From: Cyrtodaria siliqua
Lineage: Eukaryota > Mollusca > Bivalvia > Adapedonta > Hiatellidae
Direction of reading: 5' to 3'
Length of the DNA stretch: 64,000 nucleotides
NCBI GenBank assembly: GCA_037043455.1
Contig: JAWPHD010011268.1
Location: 21,470 to 85,469, forward strand
A model generated the notes under the pieces. The model worked only from the letters and a program-made list of their open reading frames with translations. It made no database searches and was not told the origin of the DNA. Position numbers and translations under genes: made by a program. The number at the start of each line of letters is the position of its first letter. Positions within the stretch are counted from its first letter, which is position 1. Shown here one piece after another: positions 56,301 to 63,940 of the stretch.

Positions 56301-59300
56301 ATATGCAGGTGGGGATTCAACATAGATGGATAATTCTGACATTCAATTTCTAGCTCCACCTCTATCGTCCAAGGGTGCCACAAACATAGGTCATGTGTTT
56401 CATTTGTAGTTTAGAGTTGTTTTTGGGACAAATTATGTGCTTTTCTTACATTGTAAATCTCTACTGTACCTTTAATTGCAAATCTCTGGTGGGTATAAGC
56501 TTGATTGACAGAACTATTGTTTGGGGCGCTTGTTTCAGCCAAAGTTTTTTCTGCAGTAACTTGAGAGCAGTTTAAATAATACGCACATCAGTTATATATC
56601 ATTATAACTGGCAATAAAACTACTTTACTTTTGAAAATCGGTTGAGAAATAAATGTTTCACAGCCAAAATGATTTTTCGATAGGGCTTTTCCTATGTAAA
56701 TTACTTGTTGGTGGAACCGCAGACAATTAAGAAATTTCAAATAACTTCAGTTATCCTTCATATTTTGCTATAAAATGTTCAGGGTGTCTCAATTTATTAA
56801 TATTTAAACCACTTTTGGATAAAAATTCTAAAAAAAATAATTTCAAATTTTTCATGCAGCAGAATTTTGCATTGAAAATGCACCATCAAAAACAACTATC
56901 GACATGACATTTTTATTTCTCAACCGATTTTAAAAAGTATTTTTATTTACCACTAAAAATGTCTGTTTCACTGACATATAACTTATTTAGGTAGTAGATT
57001 AATTTTATCTTAAAAGACCAAAAACCCTTCGGCCGAAACAAGCGTCCCGAACAATATGTCTTGGCAGACCATCATACTTTACTACCCCACTTTCTATGTA
57101 GCCAGGACAACACTTTCTGTGCATGTGCAATTTATATCTGTCACAACAGTAAAAAGGTCATAAATATAGACCTTAATTTACTATTAAATAAGTGCCATTT
57201 TATTTTTTAAGTAATCAGACTTTAAAGATTTAACATCATTTTTGTAACATCTACCAGACTCCAGTTTGGTCGATCTCTATGAATTCAACATAGCGCCGCC
57301 ATTTTTTTTATTCAGTGTACCATGGTGGTCCACTTGCATATTTTTTTTTAGACCAATTAGAAGACAGATTTTCATGTTATGGGCATGAGTGTCAAGGTAA
57401 AGATTGATGTAATATGAATATATAATTAGATGTGTGATTTGAGGTATCCAACGGGGTATTTCAACTCATTAAAAAATAGCAATCTTCAACATCGGTAAAA
57501 ACAATGATATAAAAGTAGATGAAGGTTAATGAAGGTTCAGGTACCTCTATGAGGCCTTCTTTTATGTTATGAAATCATTTTCAAGTCCTTGTGAGTGGAG
57601 CTCTTTTGAGCACCAGGCTGTGCAAACATGCTACCCTTTGGGCCTCTGCAGGCAGAAATGTATAGGCTGGCTCGCGATTTTTGCGTGGGAACCAGTCTAA
57701 CGATTTGGATGATTTAAAATGCATAGCTTTTGTGAAAAAATACACTTTAGAACTATTGGTGTAATTTATTTTACAATTTTTTTAAAATATTGTACAAATA
57801 TTGTACAACTGTTGTCCTGGCTATTCTATGCCTAGAAGATGCATGTATGGGGTTTATTGTCGCTTTTAAAAATCTTTCAGTCATATCATGAAGGTGTCTA
57901 TGCTCAGTTTTGTCACACTGGAACACCATGCTGTAGACATATGACACGATACTCCATTTTGTCGCATTATACCGACACTGAGCCGACCAGTCTTTGTCTT
58001 TGAACTACCTTTTATAGTCAGCAAAGCCAGGGAGATACTAGTTACATTTTTATGATGTCTTTGGTATGACCCAGCCCTTGATGGAGCCCATGATCTCCCA
58101 CATGCAGTGTTGATGGAGCCCATGATCTCCCACATGCAGTGTTGATGGAGCCCATGATCTCCCACATGCAGTGTTGATGGAGCCCATGATCTCCCACATG
58201 CAGTGTTGATGGAGCCCATGATCTCCCACATGCAGTGTTGATGGAACCCATGATCTCCCACATGCAAGGCAGATGCTCCATCACAAGGCCACGCTGCCTA
58301 GAAGTAGGTAGGCCGCATGTTTTGGCATTCACCTTATTTTTATTTGCTAAAAAAACTAAAAGGTGAACTTTAAACTAAAAAATACTACGAAAACCGTTGT
58401 TCCAGACCCCTATATGAACTGTGTCAAAAAAAAGGTACATATGTCCTCTTCATAAATATATTTATTACTTTCTACAACTTTTTTTTCTAAGCATCTTACG
58501 AAAACAATGTATCTTTCTAATGACATAAATGCTACTTTGATTTTTTGAAAATTTGTGGCTTAACTACTAAAAGATTGACTGAAACCTGGGCAGCACTGAT
58601 GACAAGCGCTACCTCATTAGCGATCATTATTTCCTACTCACCTATTTTACTGCTCTCTTCCTTCCTGAACCTGTCCGTTTTGTGTTTCACTCGTATCGCC
58701 AGATCTGATTCTGGTATATGTTGATGGGCGAAATTCTCAAGTTGTGTCAGGCATGCGTAATTTGGTGGGTCACGAAAATCTTCAGGATATGTATCTATCC
58801 ACACCGAAATGACAGACTTTATTGTTCTGAAATGAGAGGAACAAATATTTAAGATTTTAATAATAATGAAAATAAATCCTAACAAACTGAAATATATTTT
58901 GCAAATTTATTTACAATTGTAAGGAGATTTAAAGGGACACATGGCAATCTTGAAGTGATTATCAAACATTGAACATCAAAAATTGAAAGCTTCTCAATTT
59001 ATTTATCTAGTATCATTTTGACTTTAAACCTGCTTGCATATAATTAAATACAATTTTGAGTTTCATTGTCTACGTCTTATACTACCATACATTTAAATAT
59101 ATTATTGGTATACCTTAACAGTTAATAATATGCAAAAACAATTTGCTTTAAACTATTCTTATAATTAATGACTGAACAAATGCAATTTATGTAGAAAAAC
59201 TAACGGGAGTTTTCAAAACATCAAGATTGCCATTTAAATGGAGATGACTGGCCTTGTGTGGAATATTGGTACACATTTTTTTCAACCATAATTTGATTAT

Positions 59301-61620
59301 GAATTTCAATGGATCACACAAGGTTGTGTTTTTGATGAAGATGATCGATACTAAAATGCAAGGGAATACAAGATAGCTGTGGCACTGTGCGCGCTTAGAA
59401 GGGTGGTTTTTAAGTCGAGGCTGGAAGGTGACACCGACTTGTAGGAGTCTTCATCAATATGCCATTTTGTATAAAGTTGAATATCACAGGAGAAATACTG
59501 TCTTCAAAACTATCCGACACATTCATGGTCATGCGTTCTTACCTGAGCTGTATTTCCTGTAGCTCGTTTTTAGCGTCCCTGTTGGCCTTGATGTTGATAT
59601 ATCTGTCGATGAGCAAATTAAGGACCTCTTCGGAGCTCGTAAAAGTACGGTATGTGGCAAGAAACACGTTGGTGTAAGAAGAGTCCATCTCACCGCGGAT
59701 GTACAGGTACTCCACAAGCTTGGCCACAGTGCCGGCCTTTATCACACGGTACTTCTGTGTCTCCCACATCAAGTGGGAAAACTCATTGGCCGTCCGGTTC
59801 TCATTCTGTAATTGACACGTGTAAAACAGGTCAAGGGTCATATATCTGACACATGTTACAGAGGTCACTGGTCATACAGGTCACATATCTGACACATGTA
59901 ACAGAGGTCAAAGATCATACATGTCACATATCTGACACAATTAACAGAGGTCAAAGATCATACAGGTCACACATCTGACACATGTAACAGAGGTCAACGA
60001 TCATACATGTCACATATCTGACACATGTAACAGAGGTCAAAGATCATACATGTCACATATCTGACACAGGTAACAGAGGTCAAAGATCATACAGGTCACA
60101 TATCTGACACATGTAACAGAGGTCAAAGATCATACATGTCACATATCTGACACATGTAACAGAGGTCAAAGATCATACATGTCACATATCTGACACATGC
60201 AACAGAGGTCAAAGATCATACAGGTCACATATCTGACACATGTAACAGAGGTCAAAGATCATACATGTCACATATCTGACACAATTAACAGAGGTCAAAG
60301 ATCATGCACGTCACATATCTGACACATGTAACAGAGGTCAAAGATCATACATGTCACATATCTGACACATGTAACACAGGTCAAAATCATACATGTCACA
60401 TATCTGACACATGTAACAGAGGTCAAAGATCATACATGTCAATATCTGACACATGTAACAGAGGTCTAAGACCATACATGTTACATATCTTACACAAGTT
60501 ATAGAGGTCAAAGATCATACAGGTCACATATCTGACACATGTAAGAGGTCAAAGATCATACAGGTCACACATGTGACACATGTAACAGAGGTTAAAGATC
60601 ATACAGGTCATATATCCGACACATGTAACAGAGGTCAAAGATCATACATGTCACATATCTGACACATGTAACAGAGGTCAAAGATCATGCAGGTCACATA
60701 TCTGACACATGTAACAGAGGTCAAAGATCATACATGTCAATATCTGACACATGTAACAGAGGTCTAAGACCATACATGTTACATATCTAACACAAGTAAC
60801 AGAGGTCAAAGATCATACAGGTCACATATCTGAGATACAGGTCACACTCATGTAACAGAGGTCAAAGATCATGCAGGTCATATATCTGACACATGTAACA
60901 GAGGTCAAAGATCATACAGGTCACATATCTGACACATGTAACAGAGGTCAAAGATCATACAGGTCACACATCTGACACATGTAACAGAGGTCAACGATCA
61001 TACATGTCACATATCTGACACATTAACAGAGGTCAAAGATCATACATGTCACATATCTGACACATGTAACAGAGGTCAAAGATCATACAGGTCACATATC
61101 TGACACATGTAACAGAGGTCAAAGATCATACATGTCACATATCTGACACATGTAACAGAGGTCAAAGATCATACATGTCACATATCTGACACATGCAACA
61201 GAGGTCAAAGATCATACAGGTCACATATCTGACACATGTAACAGAGGTCAAAGATCATACATGTCACAGATCTGACACATGGTACAGAGGTCAAAGATCA
61301 TACAGGTCACATATCTGACAAATGTAACAGAGGTAAAAAATCATGCAGGTCACATATCTGACATGTAACAGAGGTCAAAGCTAATACAGGTCACATATCT
61401 GGCATATGTACATGTAACAGCTCCGACATCTATAAGTGTAGCAATGATCAATAGACCTTTCTGTTAATAGAAATTACCATATAAATGCCCAGTGAACTAT
61501 ATACAACATAGTAAATATTGTTCTCACCTCTGAGAGGGTGTGGTAGGTCACCCGCTTCAAGTAAGCATGGTAGATGGCACCATCTTCTCGTTCTTCTCGC
61601 CAAAATCGTGTCAGTTCGTC
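41163..61620 (-). CDS. Rgl: RalGDS/RGL-type Ral guanine nucleotide exchange factor, 14 exons, 5' end outside window
   Basis: Spliced on the minus strand: 61620-61528, 59805-59543, 58826-58642, 55702-55569, 55176-54955, 54569-54466, 51145-51061, 49265-49176, 48325-48087, 47768-47697, 47265-47133, 46350-46207, 44697-44589, 41308-41163. All introns are GT-AG, phases agree and the total is 2019 nt. Domains in the 672 visible residues: RasGEF_N (~45-180), RasGEF catalytic (~195-470, with [14 protein letters not shown] and [15 protein letters not shown]), a Ser-rich linker (~500-562), RA domain (~565-655), and a basic tail ending LKLTL. RalGDS-family proteins load Ral with GTP and bind active Ras through the RA domain, linking Ras to Ral signalling. 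Closest recalled relative is vertebrate RGL1 (768 aa) by the linker and the C-terminal end; orthology is not tested. The initiating Met and about 70 residues should lie beyond 64000. Confidence 0.93.
41390..41475 (-). mobile_element. SINE tail fragment
   Basis: On plus GAACTGAATGTTGTTTAAAG followed by GCACATCAACATATTAAG, matching the 3' end of the SINEs. The rest of the SINE is not clear. Confidence 0.55.
41837..41982. repeat. Near-perfect ~145-bp palindrome (foldback element)
   Basis: Left arm GAATCTTACATGAGTGACTG ... AGGATACGAGGC, right arm the inverse with few mismatches (arms ~70 bp, loop of ~4 bp at ~41908). Located in the last intron of Rgl. No ORF. Probably a MITE. Confidence 0.85.
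41988..42150 (-). mobile_element. tRNA-derived SINE with A and B boxes
   Basis: On minus: TGGCACAGTGGATAGCACAT (A-box region) and GGTTCAAGCC (B box, fits GGTTCRANNCC) about 40 bases later, then the CATGACACGTTACCC and TTTGGATGGAGACG body seen in the 62010 SINE. The 3' part is lost near the palindrome. Confidence 0.75.
42320..43492 (+). repeat. ~180-bp tandem/dispersed repeat array, 5-6 units
   Basis: Units share GACCTTTGACCTCTAAGTG, GACCTTGGAGCCACGGACCT, GCGCGACACGTCGTCTTGTT, GTGAGCAATTGTGCGAAGTT and ATTATTGTCAGAGTTATGAA, and end in CAGACGAACGGA. Two units close with TATATGCCACCCTT and GGGGGCATAAAAA (near 42735-42770 and 43470-43495). The same family is at 40320 and 50225. It lies in the last Rgl intron. 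Open frames across it are artefacts. Confidence 0.85.
43496..44164. other. Intron 13 of Rgl, unique part
   Basis: No gene or repeat recognised. Confidence 0.5.
44165..44416 (-). mobile_element. SINE, diverged copy of the 62010 family
   Basis: Tail side GTTGTTGCTAACGGCTCATC-like, then GAGAGAGTGGAAGGATACAT, AGGAATCTGGGAA, CACTCCCATCCGG and AGGGAAAGAGTCTTG as in 62010-62298. The head side has CCACTGAGCCATTGTGGCCC, an A-box region on minus. Confidence 0.75.
44395..44572 (-). repeat. ~44-bp tandem repeat of the SINE A-box region, 4 copies
   Basis: CCACTGAGCCACCGTGGCCC-like blocks with ATACAAACATACAAT-like linkers recur four times (44408, 44460, 44499, 44539 approx.). On minus each reads GGGGCCACGGTGGCTCAGTGG. 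The last copy ends ~20 bp from the exon 13 donor. Confidence 0.75.
44589..44697 (-). CDS. Rgl: Rgl exon 13: RA domain middle
   Basis: [20 protein letters not shown], then [14 protein letters not shown]. Acceptor TTTCTGCAG|TTA, donor GGAG|GTATGA (phase 1). Confidence 0.92.
44698..45235. other. Intron 12 of Rgl, unique part
   Basis: No feature recognised. Confidence 0.5.
45236..45870 (-). repeat. 39-bp minisatellite (37-bp variants), about 16 copies
   Basis: Plus unit GTCAGTAGAGCTGCAGATGT followed by GCAAACCGTAAAACACACA; every few units lack one CA. On the gene strand each unit contains TTTTACGGTTTGCACATCTGCAG, an acceptor-like pyrimidine/CAG context (given in two parts: TTTTACGGTTTGCAC, ATCTGCAG). 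In intron 12 of Rgl. Confidence 0.9.
45935..46195 (-). repeat. 23-24-bp minisatellite next to the exon 12 donor, about 11 copies
   Basis: Plus unit CTAGGTTCATCATATCCCCA followed by CCT. On the gene strand each unit reads GGTGGGGATATGATGAACCT, so it supplies a GGGG run. It begins ~12 bp downstream of the donor GTGAGT of exon 12. Confidence 0.88.
46207..46350 (-). CDS. Rgl: Rgl exon 12: Ser-rich linker and start of RA domain
   Basis: [20 protein letters not shown], then [12 protein letters not shown] and SHVYKSVM, the first strands of the RA domain. Acceptor CCTACAG|ATG, donor ATG|GTGAGT (phase 0). Short tandem arrays lie on both sides, within ~12-25 bp. Confidence 0.9.
46372..46450 (-). repeat. 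12-13-bp repeat next to the exon 12 acceptor
   Basis: CACACAATGACTCA and CACACAATGTCTCA units alternate, about six copies. On the gene strand this is repeated TGTGTGAGTCATTG, which contains GTGAGT. It lies ~22 bp upstream of the exon 12 acceptor. Confidence 0.85.
46451..47132. other. Intron 11 of Rgl, with a CpG-rich segment and a SINE-tail fragment
   Basis: TTGTTTTACGGCTCATCAACAG at ~46528 resembles the SINE tail (minus). 46785-46900 is unusually CpG-rich for this AT-rich region (CGATCGGGATATTTCGG, TTTCGGCGCATGC) and holds a 65-codon frame without recognisable similarity; it is more likely an old transposon piece than a gene. Confidence 0.4.
47133..47265 (-). CDS. Rgl: Rgl exon 11: linker
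   Basis: [20 protein letters not shown], then a Ser/Pro-rich stretch [18 protein letters not shown]. Acceptor TTTTTTCAG|TTCC, donor GGT|GTAAGT (phase 0). Confidence 0.88.
47266..47696. other. Intron 10 of Rgl
   Basis: AT-rich; the 74-codon plus-strand frame at 47466 looks like chance. Nothing recognised. Confidence 0.5.
47697..47768 (-). CDS. Rgl: Rgl exon 10 (72 nt)
   Basis: [20 protein letters not shown], equivalent to the 'SY.LSC.IEP' end of the catalytic region. Acceptor TTTCAG|TTAC, donor GTGAG|GTAATA (phase 2). Confidence 0.9.
48087..48325 (-). CDS. Rgl: Rgl exon 9: last part of RasGEF catalytic domain
   Basis: [19 protein letters not shown], then [19 protein letters not shown] and [15 protein letters not shown]. 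Highly conserved in the family. Acceptor TATGTAG|GGT, donor GAGAG|GTGAGT (phase 2). The acceptor and the first 16 exonic bases are repeated upstream in a 55-bp tandem repeat. Confidence 0.94.
48310..48466 (-). repeat. Rgl: 55-bp tandem repeat containing the exon 9 acceptor, 3 copies
   Basis: Units at 48310-48364, 48365-48419 and 48420-48466. On the gene strand each holds an AT-rich stretch, TAG, then GGTGTGGTGCAGGGTA (second unit with two changes: GAAGGCTA). Only the unit nearest the exon is the real junction. AG is kept in all three. Confidence 0.85.
48467..49175. other. Intron 8 of Rgl, unique part
   Basis: A small GACGTCAATA duplication at ~48628 and ~48651. No other feature recognised. 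Confidence 0.5.
49176..49265 (-). CDS. Rgl: Rgl exon 8: linker in RasGEF domain (30 codons)
   Basis: [20 protein letters not shown], basic, ending SWIDN. Acceptor ATTACAG|GAA, donor AAT|GTACGT (phase 0). It matches the 'EGTSKF...' linker of RGL1-type proteins. Confidence 0.9.
49266..50224. other. Intron 7 of Rgl, unique part
   Basis: AT-rich; no gene, RNA gene or repeat recognised. Confidence 0.5.
50225..50458 (+). repeat. Dispersed repeat, diverged relative of 42320-43492
   Basis: TTTGACCTTTGACCTCCAAG, TATGACCTCGACCTTTGAGG, then AACGGACGGACGAACGG and CTTCGGTGGCAAAAAAAG. Single unit in intron 7 of Rgl. Confidence 0.7.
50462..50990 (-). mobile_element. tRNA-derived SINE(s) with intact-looking A/B boxes
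   Basis: On minus, TGGTCGAGGGGATAACCTTC (A-box region) and GGGTTCGAATCC (B box) at ~50945-50885, spaced as in a tRNA head. The body follows, then GAGACTCAAAATAACC and TGCTGATGAGCTGTTAAACA, the LINE-like tail, at ~50578-50615. A second tail fragment (TTGTTGTTTAACAGC) at ~50466 suggests two SINEs or a duplication. Confidence 0.72.
51061..51145 (-). CDS. Rgl: Rgl exon 7: RasGEF core
   Basis: [18 protein letters not shown] and SRNLLMK. First base completes the Lys codon from exon 6; acceptor TTACAG|GGAAAA, donor AAG|GTCAGA (phase 0). Confidence 0.9.
51146..51744. other. Intron 6 of Rgl, unique part
   Basis: No feature recognised. Confidence 0.5.
51750..52143 (+). repeat. 29-bp minisatellite preceded by a 32-bp duplication
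   Basis: ATGGAACACCCCTATAAACT with GTTTATCTGGAG occurs twice at 51752-51815. Then AACTCTGTAACCGATGAATC followed by AAGGACAAT repeats about nine to ten times to 52140, with one partial unit. Immediately next to the 37-bp array. Confidence 0.88.
52190..54465 (-). repeat. Rgl: 37-bp minisatellite carrying copies of the exon 6 splice donor, about 60 copies
   Basis: Gene-strand unit: CCTTCCTAAGTAAGTACAAT, then CCAGTACACAGGGGCGT. The first 20 bases are identical to the exon 6/intron 6 junction (CCTTCCTAA|GTAAGTACAAT). Two short 22-bp units lie next to the exon. Variants CCTAAGTTAGTAC and CCTAAATAGGTAC alter the GTAAGT. Blocks containing GGGCGCATCTTGTACTAG and GGACCAAGATCCTG recur near 52820, 53380 and 54200, a higher-order pattern. 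Copy number is length divided by unit. Confidence 0.93.
54466..54569 (-). CDS. Rgl: Rgl exon 6: RasGEF core, donor copied into adjacent minisatellite
   Basis: [19 protein letters not shown], ending LRKTWDILP plus two bases of Lys. Acceptor TTTAACAG|GAA, donor CCTAA|GTAAGTAC. The last nine exonic and first ~12 intronic bases are repeated in the 37-bp minisatellite that starts at this junction and fills 2.3 kb of the intron. Confidence 0.93.
54570..54954. other. Intron 5 of Rgl
   Basis: AT-rich; TTCAAATGTTTCACTTCCTG resembles the sequence at the exon 6 acceptor, a weak duplication. Nothing else. Confidence 0.45.
54955..55176 (-). CDS. Rgl: Rgl exon 5: RasGEF catalytic core
   Basis: [19 protein letters not shown], then a Gly-rich insert (QGKGGTVAG), [17 protein letters not shown] and QKWIEIAQ. 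Acceptor TTTTCAG|GAG, donor CAG|GTGAGT (phase 0 both sides). Confidence 0.94.
55177..55568. other. Intron 4 of Rgl
   Basis: No feature recognised. Confidence 0.5.
55569..55702 (-). CDS. Rgl: Rgl exon 4: start of RasGEF catalytic domain
   Basis: [18 protein letters not shown], then [16 protein letters not shown], the 'VAEQLT..DA' start of the catalytic domain. Acceptor TTACAG|AAAAG, donor GCG|GTAAGT (phase 0). Confidence 0.92.
55703..56489. other. Intron 3 of Rgl, left part
   Basis: AT-rich; no feature recognised. Confidence 0.5.
56490..57090. mobile_element. Foldback element with imperfect inverted arms, ~600 bp
   Basis: GTTTGGGGCGCTTGTTTCAG (~56518) is inverted as CCGAAACAAGCGTCCCGAAC (~57032); AAAATCGGTTGAGAAATAAA (~56634) as TTTATTTCTCAACCGATTTT (~56910). 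Arms are diverged; termini and target duplication are not clear. No ORF. Probable old MITE. Confidence 0.65.
57091..58074. other. Intron 3 of Rgl, middle part
   Basis: No gene or clear repeat recognised. Confidence 0.45.
58075..58268 (+). repeat. 32-bp minisatellite, 6 copies
   Basis: Unit TTGATGGAGCCCATGATCTC followed by CCACATGCAGTG; the last copy has GGAACCCATG. It is very uniform. Open frames across it on minus are artefacts. In intron 3 of Rgl. Confidence 0.92.
58269..58641. other. Intron 3 of Rgl, right part
   Basis: No feature recognised. Confidence 0.45.
58642..58826 (-). CDS. Rgl: Rgl exon 3: RasGEF_N second part
   Basis: [20 protein letters not shown] and [17 protein letters not shown]. 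Acceptor TTTCAG|AACA completes Arg from exon 2; donor ATAG|GTGAGT leaves one base (phase 1). Confidence 0.92.
58827..59542. other. Intron 2 of Rgl
   Basis: AT-rich; no feature recognised. Confidence 0.5.
59543..59805 (-). CDS. Rgl: Rgl exon 2: RasGEF_N first part
   Basis: [20 protein letters not shown], then [33 protein letters not shown]. Acceptor ATTACAG|AAT, donor CTCAG|GTAAGA (phase 2). The 43-bp minisatellite begins within ~10-25 bp upstream of this acceptor. Confidence 0.93.
59812..61435 (-). repeat. 43-bp minisatellite filling intron 1, about 37 copies
   Basis: Plus unit CACATGTAACAGAGGTCAAA followed by GATCATACATGTCACATATC and TGA. Variants ACAGGTCACA, CACAATTAACAG and shortened units occur throughout. 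It starts within ~10-25 bp of the exon 2 acceptor, so the end of intron 1 is repeat-derived (CTGTTTTACACGTGTCA before ATTACAG). Each unit contains AGGTCAAAGATCA. Confidence 0.93.
61528..61620 (-). CDS. Rgl: Rgl exon 1 of window (31 codons)
   Basis: Reads [20 protein letters not shown], matching the 'EE.EDG..Y...LKRV' segment before RasGEF_N. Acceptor TTACAG|GAC, donor GAG|GTGAGA; phase 0 on both sides. Upstream exon(s) are not in the window, or were not recognised between here and 64000. Confidence 0.88.
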
Positions 61621-61689
61621 CTGTAATGAAAAGCAGATGTTCACTATATTTATGAATTGGAAAATAATTGAAACCTAAATACATATACA

Positions 61690-61970
61690 ATTTTTACAAA
61701 ATAATATGTGTACATGTACAATTTCAACAAAGTAATACGTGTACATGTACAATTTCTACAAAGTAATACACGTACATGTACAATTTCTAAAGTAATACAT
61801 GTACATGTACACTTTCTACAAAGTAATACATGTACATACAATTTCTACAAAGTAATATGTGCACATGTACACTTTCTTCAAAGTAATACATGTACATACA
61901 ATTTCTACAAAGTAATACATGTACAATTTCTACAAAGTAATACATGTACATATACAATTTCTACAAAAAG
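61690..61970 (+). repeat. ~31-bp AT-rich tandem repeat, about 9 copies
   Basis: Unit approximately TACATGTACAATTTCTACAA followed by AGTAATACATG, with indels. ACATGT palindromes recur. It lies upstream of Rgl exon 1 of the window. Confidence 0.85.
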
Positions 61971-62009
61971 ATAACCTAACCAGGAGCATGAGTAAATAGT
62001 ACAGTACAG

Positions 62010-62298
62010 TTGAACTGAATGTTGTTTAACGGCTCATCAACACAGTATAGGTTATATAGAGCCGCCCCAGAGAGTGGGGAAGGATACATAGGAATTCGGG
62101 AACCGTGCCCTACTCTTATTATCGAATAGATTACTATGGTTTGTTAACGTGCTTGGATAGACCGATACACGGGACCGCCCGGTTAACGTCCCCATCTGAC
62201 GGACGAGGCTAAGGGAAAGTGTCTTGCCTCAGAACACATAACGAGACTCAGTGGCACCACGGAGGATTGAACCCGGGGCCTCCGGTTACAAATCTGCC
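62010..62298 (-). mobile_element. SINE with B box, LINE-like tail and 12-bp target duplication
   Basis: AGTACAGTACAG flanks it at 61998-62009 and 62299-62310. On minus: GGAGGCCCCGGGTTCAATCC holds a B box (GGTTCAATCC), then the body (CCGGGCGGTCCCGTGTATCG), then AACCTATACTGTGTTGATGA and GCCGTTAAACAACATTCAGT. The A box is missing (5' truncation). 289 bp. Confidence 0.87.
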
Positions 62299-62310
62299 AG
62301 TACAGTACAG

Positions 62311-62795
62311 ATCATGATGTGATTTATGTTAAGCAACGAACCTCAGTGCCAAATGGCATGCTTTCCTTGGGGGAGGTATTAAAAACAAAAAAACATATGC
62401 CTTTAATTTGAAGGCATTCTCTAGAATGGGTCTAAAATGAATCGCATTGATTATTCCTACATTTTATTGTAAAATAAAAGCGACAACTTATTAACAAGCC
62501 ATATTTAACACTGTAATCGTTCTAAAGTAATGTTTATTTAATACAACAAAATTCTTCAAAATTCTGGAAACTGGAATTGAGTAAGCCAACATTTTCATTT
62601 TATTCGGTGTGAAAATCTGTAAAAAGGGAATTGACCTGTGGGAAGAAACGTGGATTATTGCGATGGCGCTCTTTTGAATTGGTTGTAGTTTTATACTGAA
62701 TTTTGATTTCTTACCAAAGATTGAATAAAGATTGTATTGAATTTAAAAGATATTTTCATTTTTTTTTTTTTGAAGCTGTATGGGTGCTACTATTA
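62311..62795. other. Non-genic stretch
   Basis: AT-rich, a T run at ~62759. Nothing recognised; an upstream Rgl exon was looked for and not seen. Confidence 0.45.
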
Positions 62796-63940
62796 GGGGA
62801 AATGAATAAATTAGGGGATATACGGTACTGCACAATTAGGGGATATACGGTACTGCACAATTAGGGGATATACGGTACTGCACAATTAGGGGATATACGG
62901 TACTGCACAATTAGGGGATATACGGTACTGCACAATTAGGGGATATACGGTACTGCACAATTAGGGGATATACGGTACTGCACAATTAGGGGATATACGG
63001 TACTGCACAATTAGGGGATATACGGTACTGCACAATTAGGGGATATACGGTACTGCACAATTAGGGGATATACGGTACTGCACAATTAGGGGATATACGG
63101 TACTGCACAATTAGGGGATATACGGTACTGCACAATTAGGGGATATACGGTACTGCACAATTAGGGGATATACGGTACTGCACATTTAGGGGATATACGG
63201 TGCTGCACAATTAGGGGATATACGGTACTGCACAATTAGGGGATATACGGTACTGCACAATTAGGGGATATACGGTACTGCACAATATACGGTACTGCAC
63301 AATTAGGGGATATACGGTACTGCACAATTAGGGGATATACGGTACTGCACAATTAGGGGATATACGGTACTGCACAATTAGGGGATATACGGTACTGCAC
63401 AATTAGGGGATATACGGTACTGCACAATATACGGTACTGCACAATTAGGGGATATACGGTACTGCACAATTAGGGGATATACGGTACTGCACAATTAGGG
63501 GATATACGGTACTGCACATTTAGGGGATATACTGTACTGCACAATTAGGGGATATATGGTACTGCACAATAAGGGGATATACGGTACTGCACAATTAGGG
63601 GATATACCATCCCGCACAATTAGGGGATGCGGTACCGCACAATATGGGGATATACGGTACCGCACAATTAGGGAATATACGGTACTGCACAATTAGGGGA
63701 TATACGGAACCACACAATTAGGGATATACGGTATCGCACAATATACGGTACTGCACAATTAGGGGATATACGGTACCGCACAATTAGGGGATATACGGTA
63801 CTGTACAATTAGGGGATATACGGTACCGCACAATTAGGGGATATACGGTCAGCACAATTAGGGATATACGGTACTGCTGCGCACAATTAGGGGATATACG
63901 GTACTGCACAATTAGTGGGTATACAGTACTGCACAATTAC
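62796..63940 (-). repeat. 25-bp minisatellite, about 45 copies
   Basis: Plus unit AATTAGGGGATATACGGTAC followed by TGCAC. Units at 62817-63180 are almost all identical; the right part (63500-63940) is more diverged. Some units lack the AATTAGGGG part (CACAATATACGG). On the gene strand each reads CCCCTAATTGTGCAG, an acceptor-like context. Confidence 0.93.

Noticed and set aside
61436..62795. A further 5' exon of Rgl between 61620 and 64000
   Set aside because: Looked for an N-terminal coding segment with a donor in phase 0 before exon 1; none was convincing, so the 5' end is taken to be outside the window.
63495..63692. Open frames on both strands of the minisatellites (for example 29.2, 45.3-45.9, 58.1, 61.7 and 63.5 kb)
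   Set aside because: They follow the repeat unit in frame, have no start context or similarity, and occur on both strands; they are repeat artefacts.
62796..63940. Possible CRISPR array or interstitial telomere (TTAGGG within each 25-bp unit)
   Set aside because: No spacers between repeats and the context is a eukaryotic intron or flank. TTAGGG occurs once per 25-bp unit, not in tandem, so it is not telomeric.
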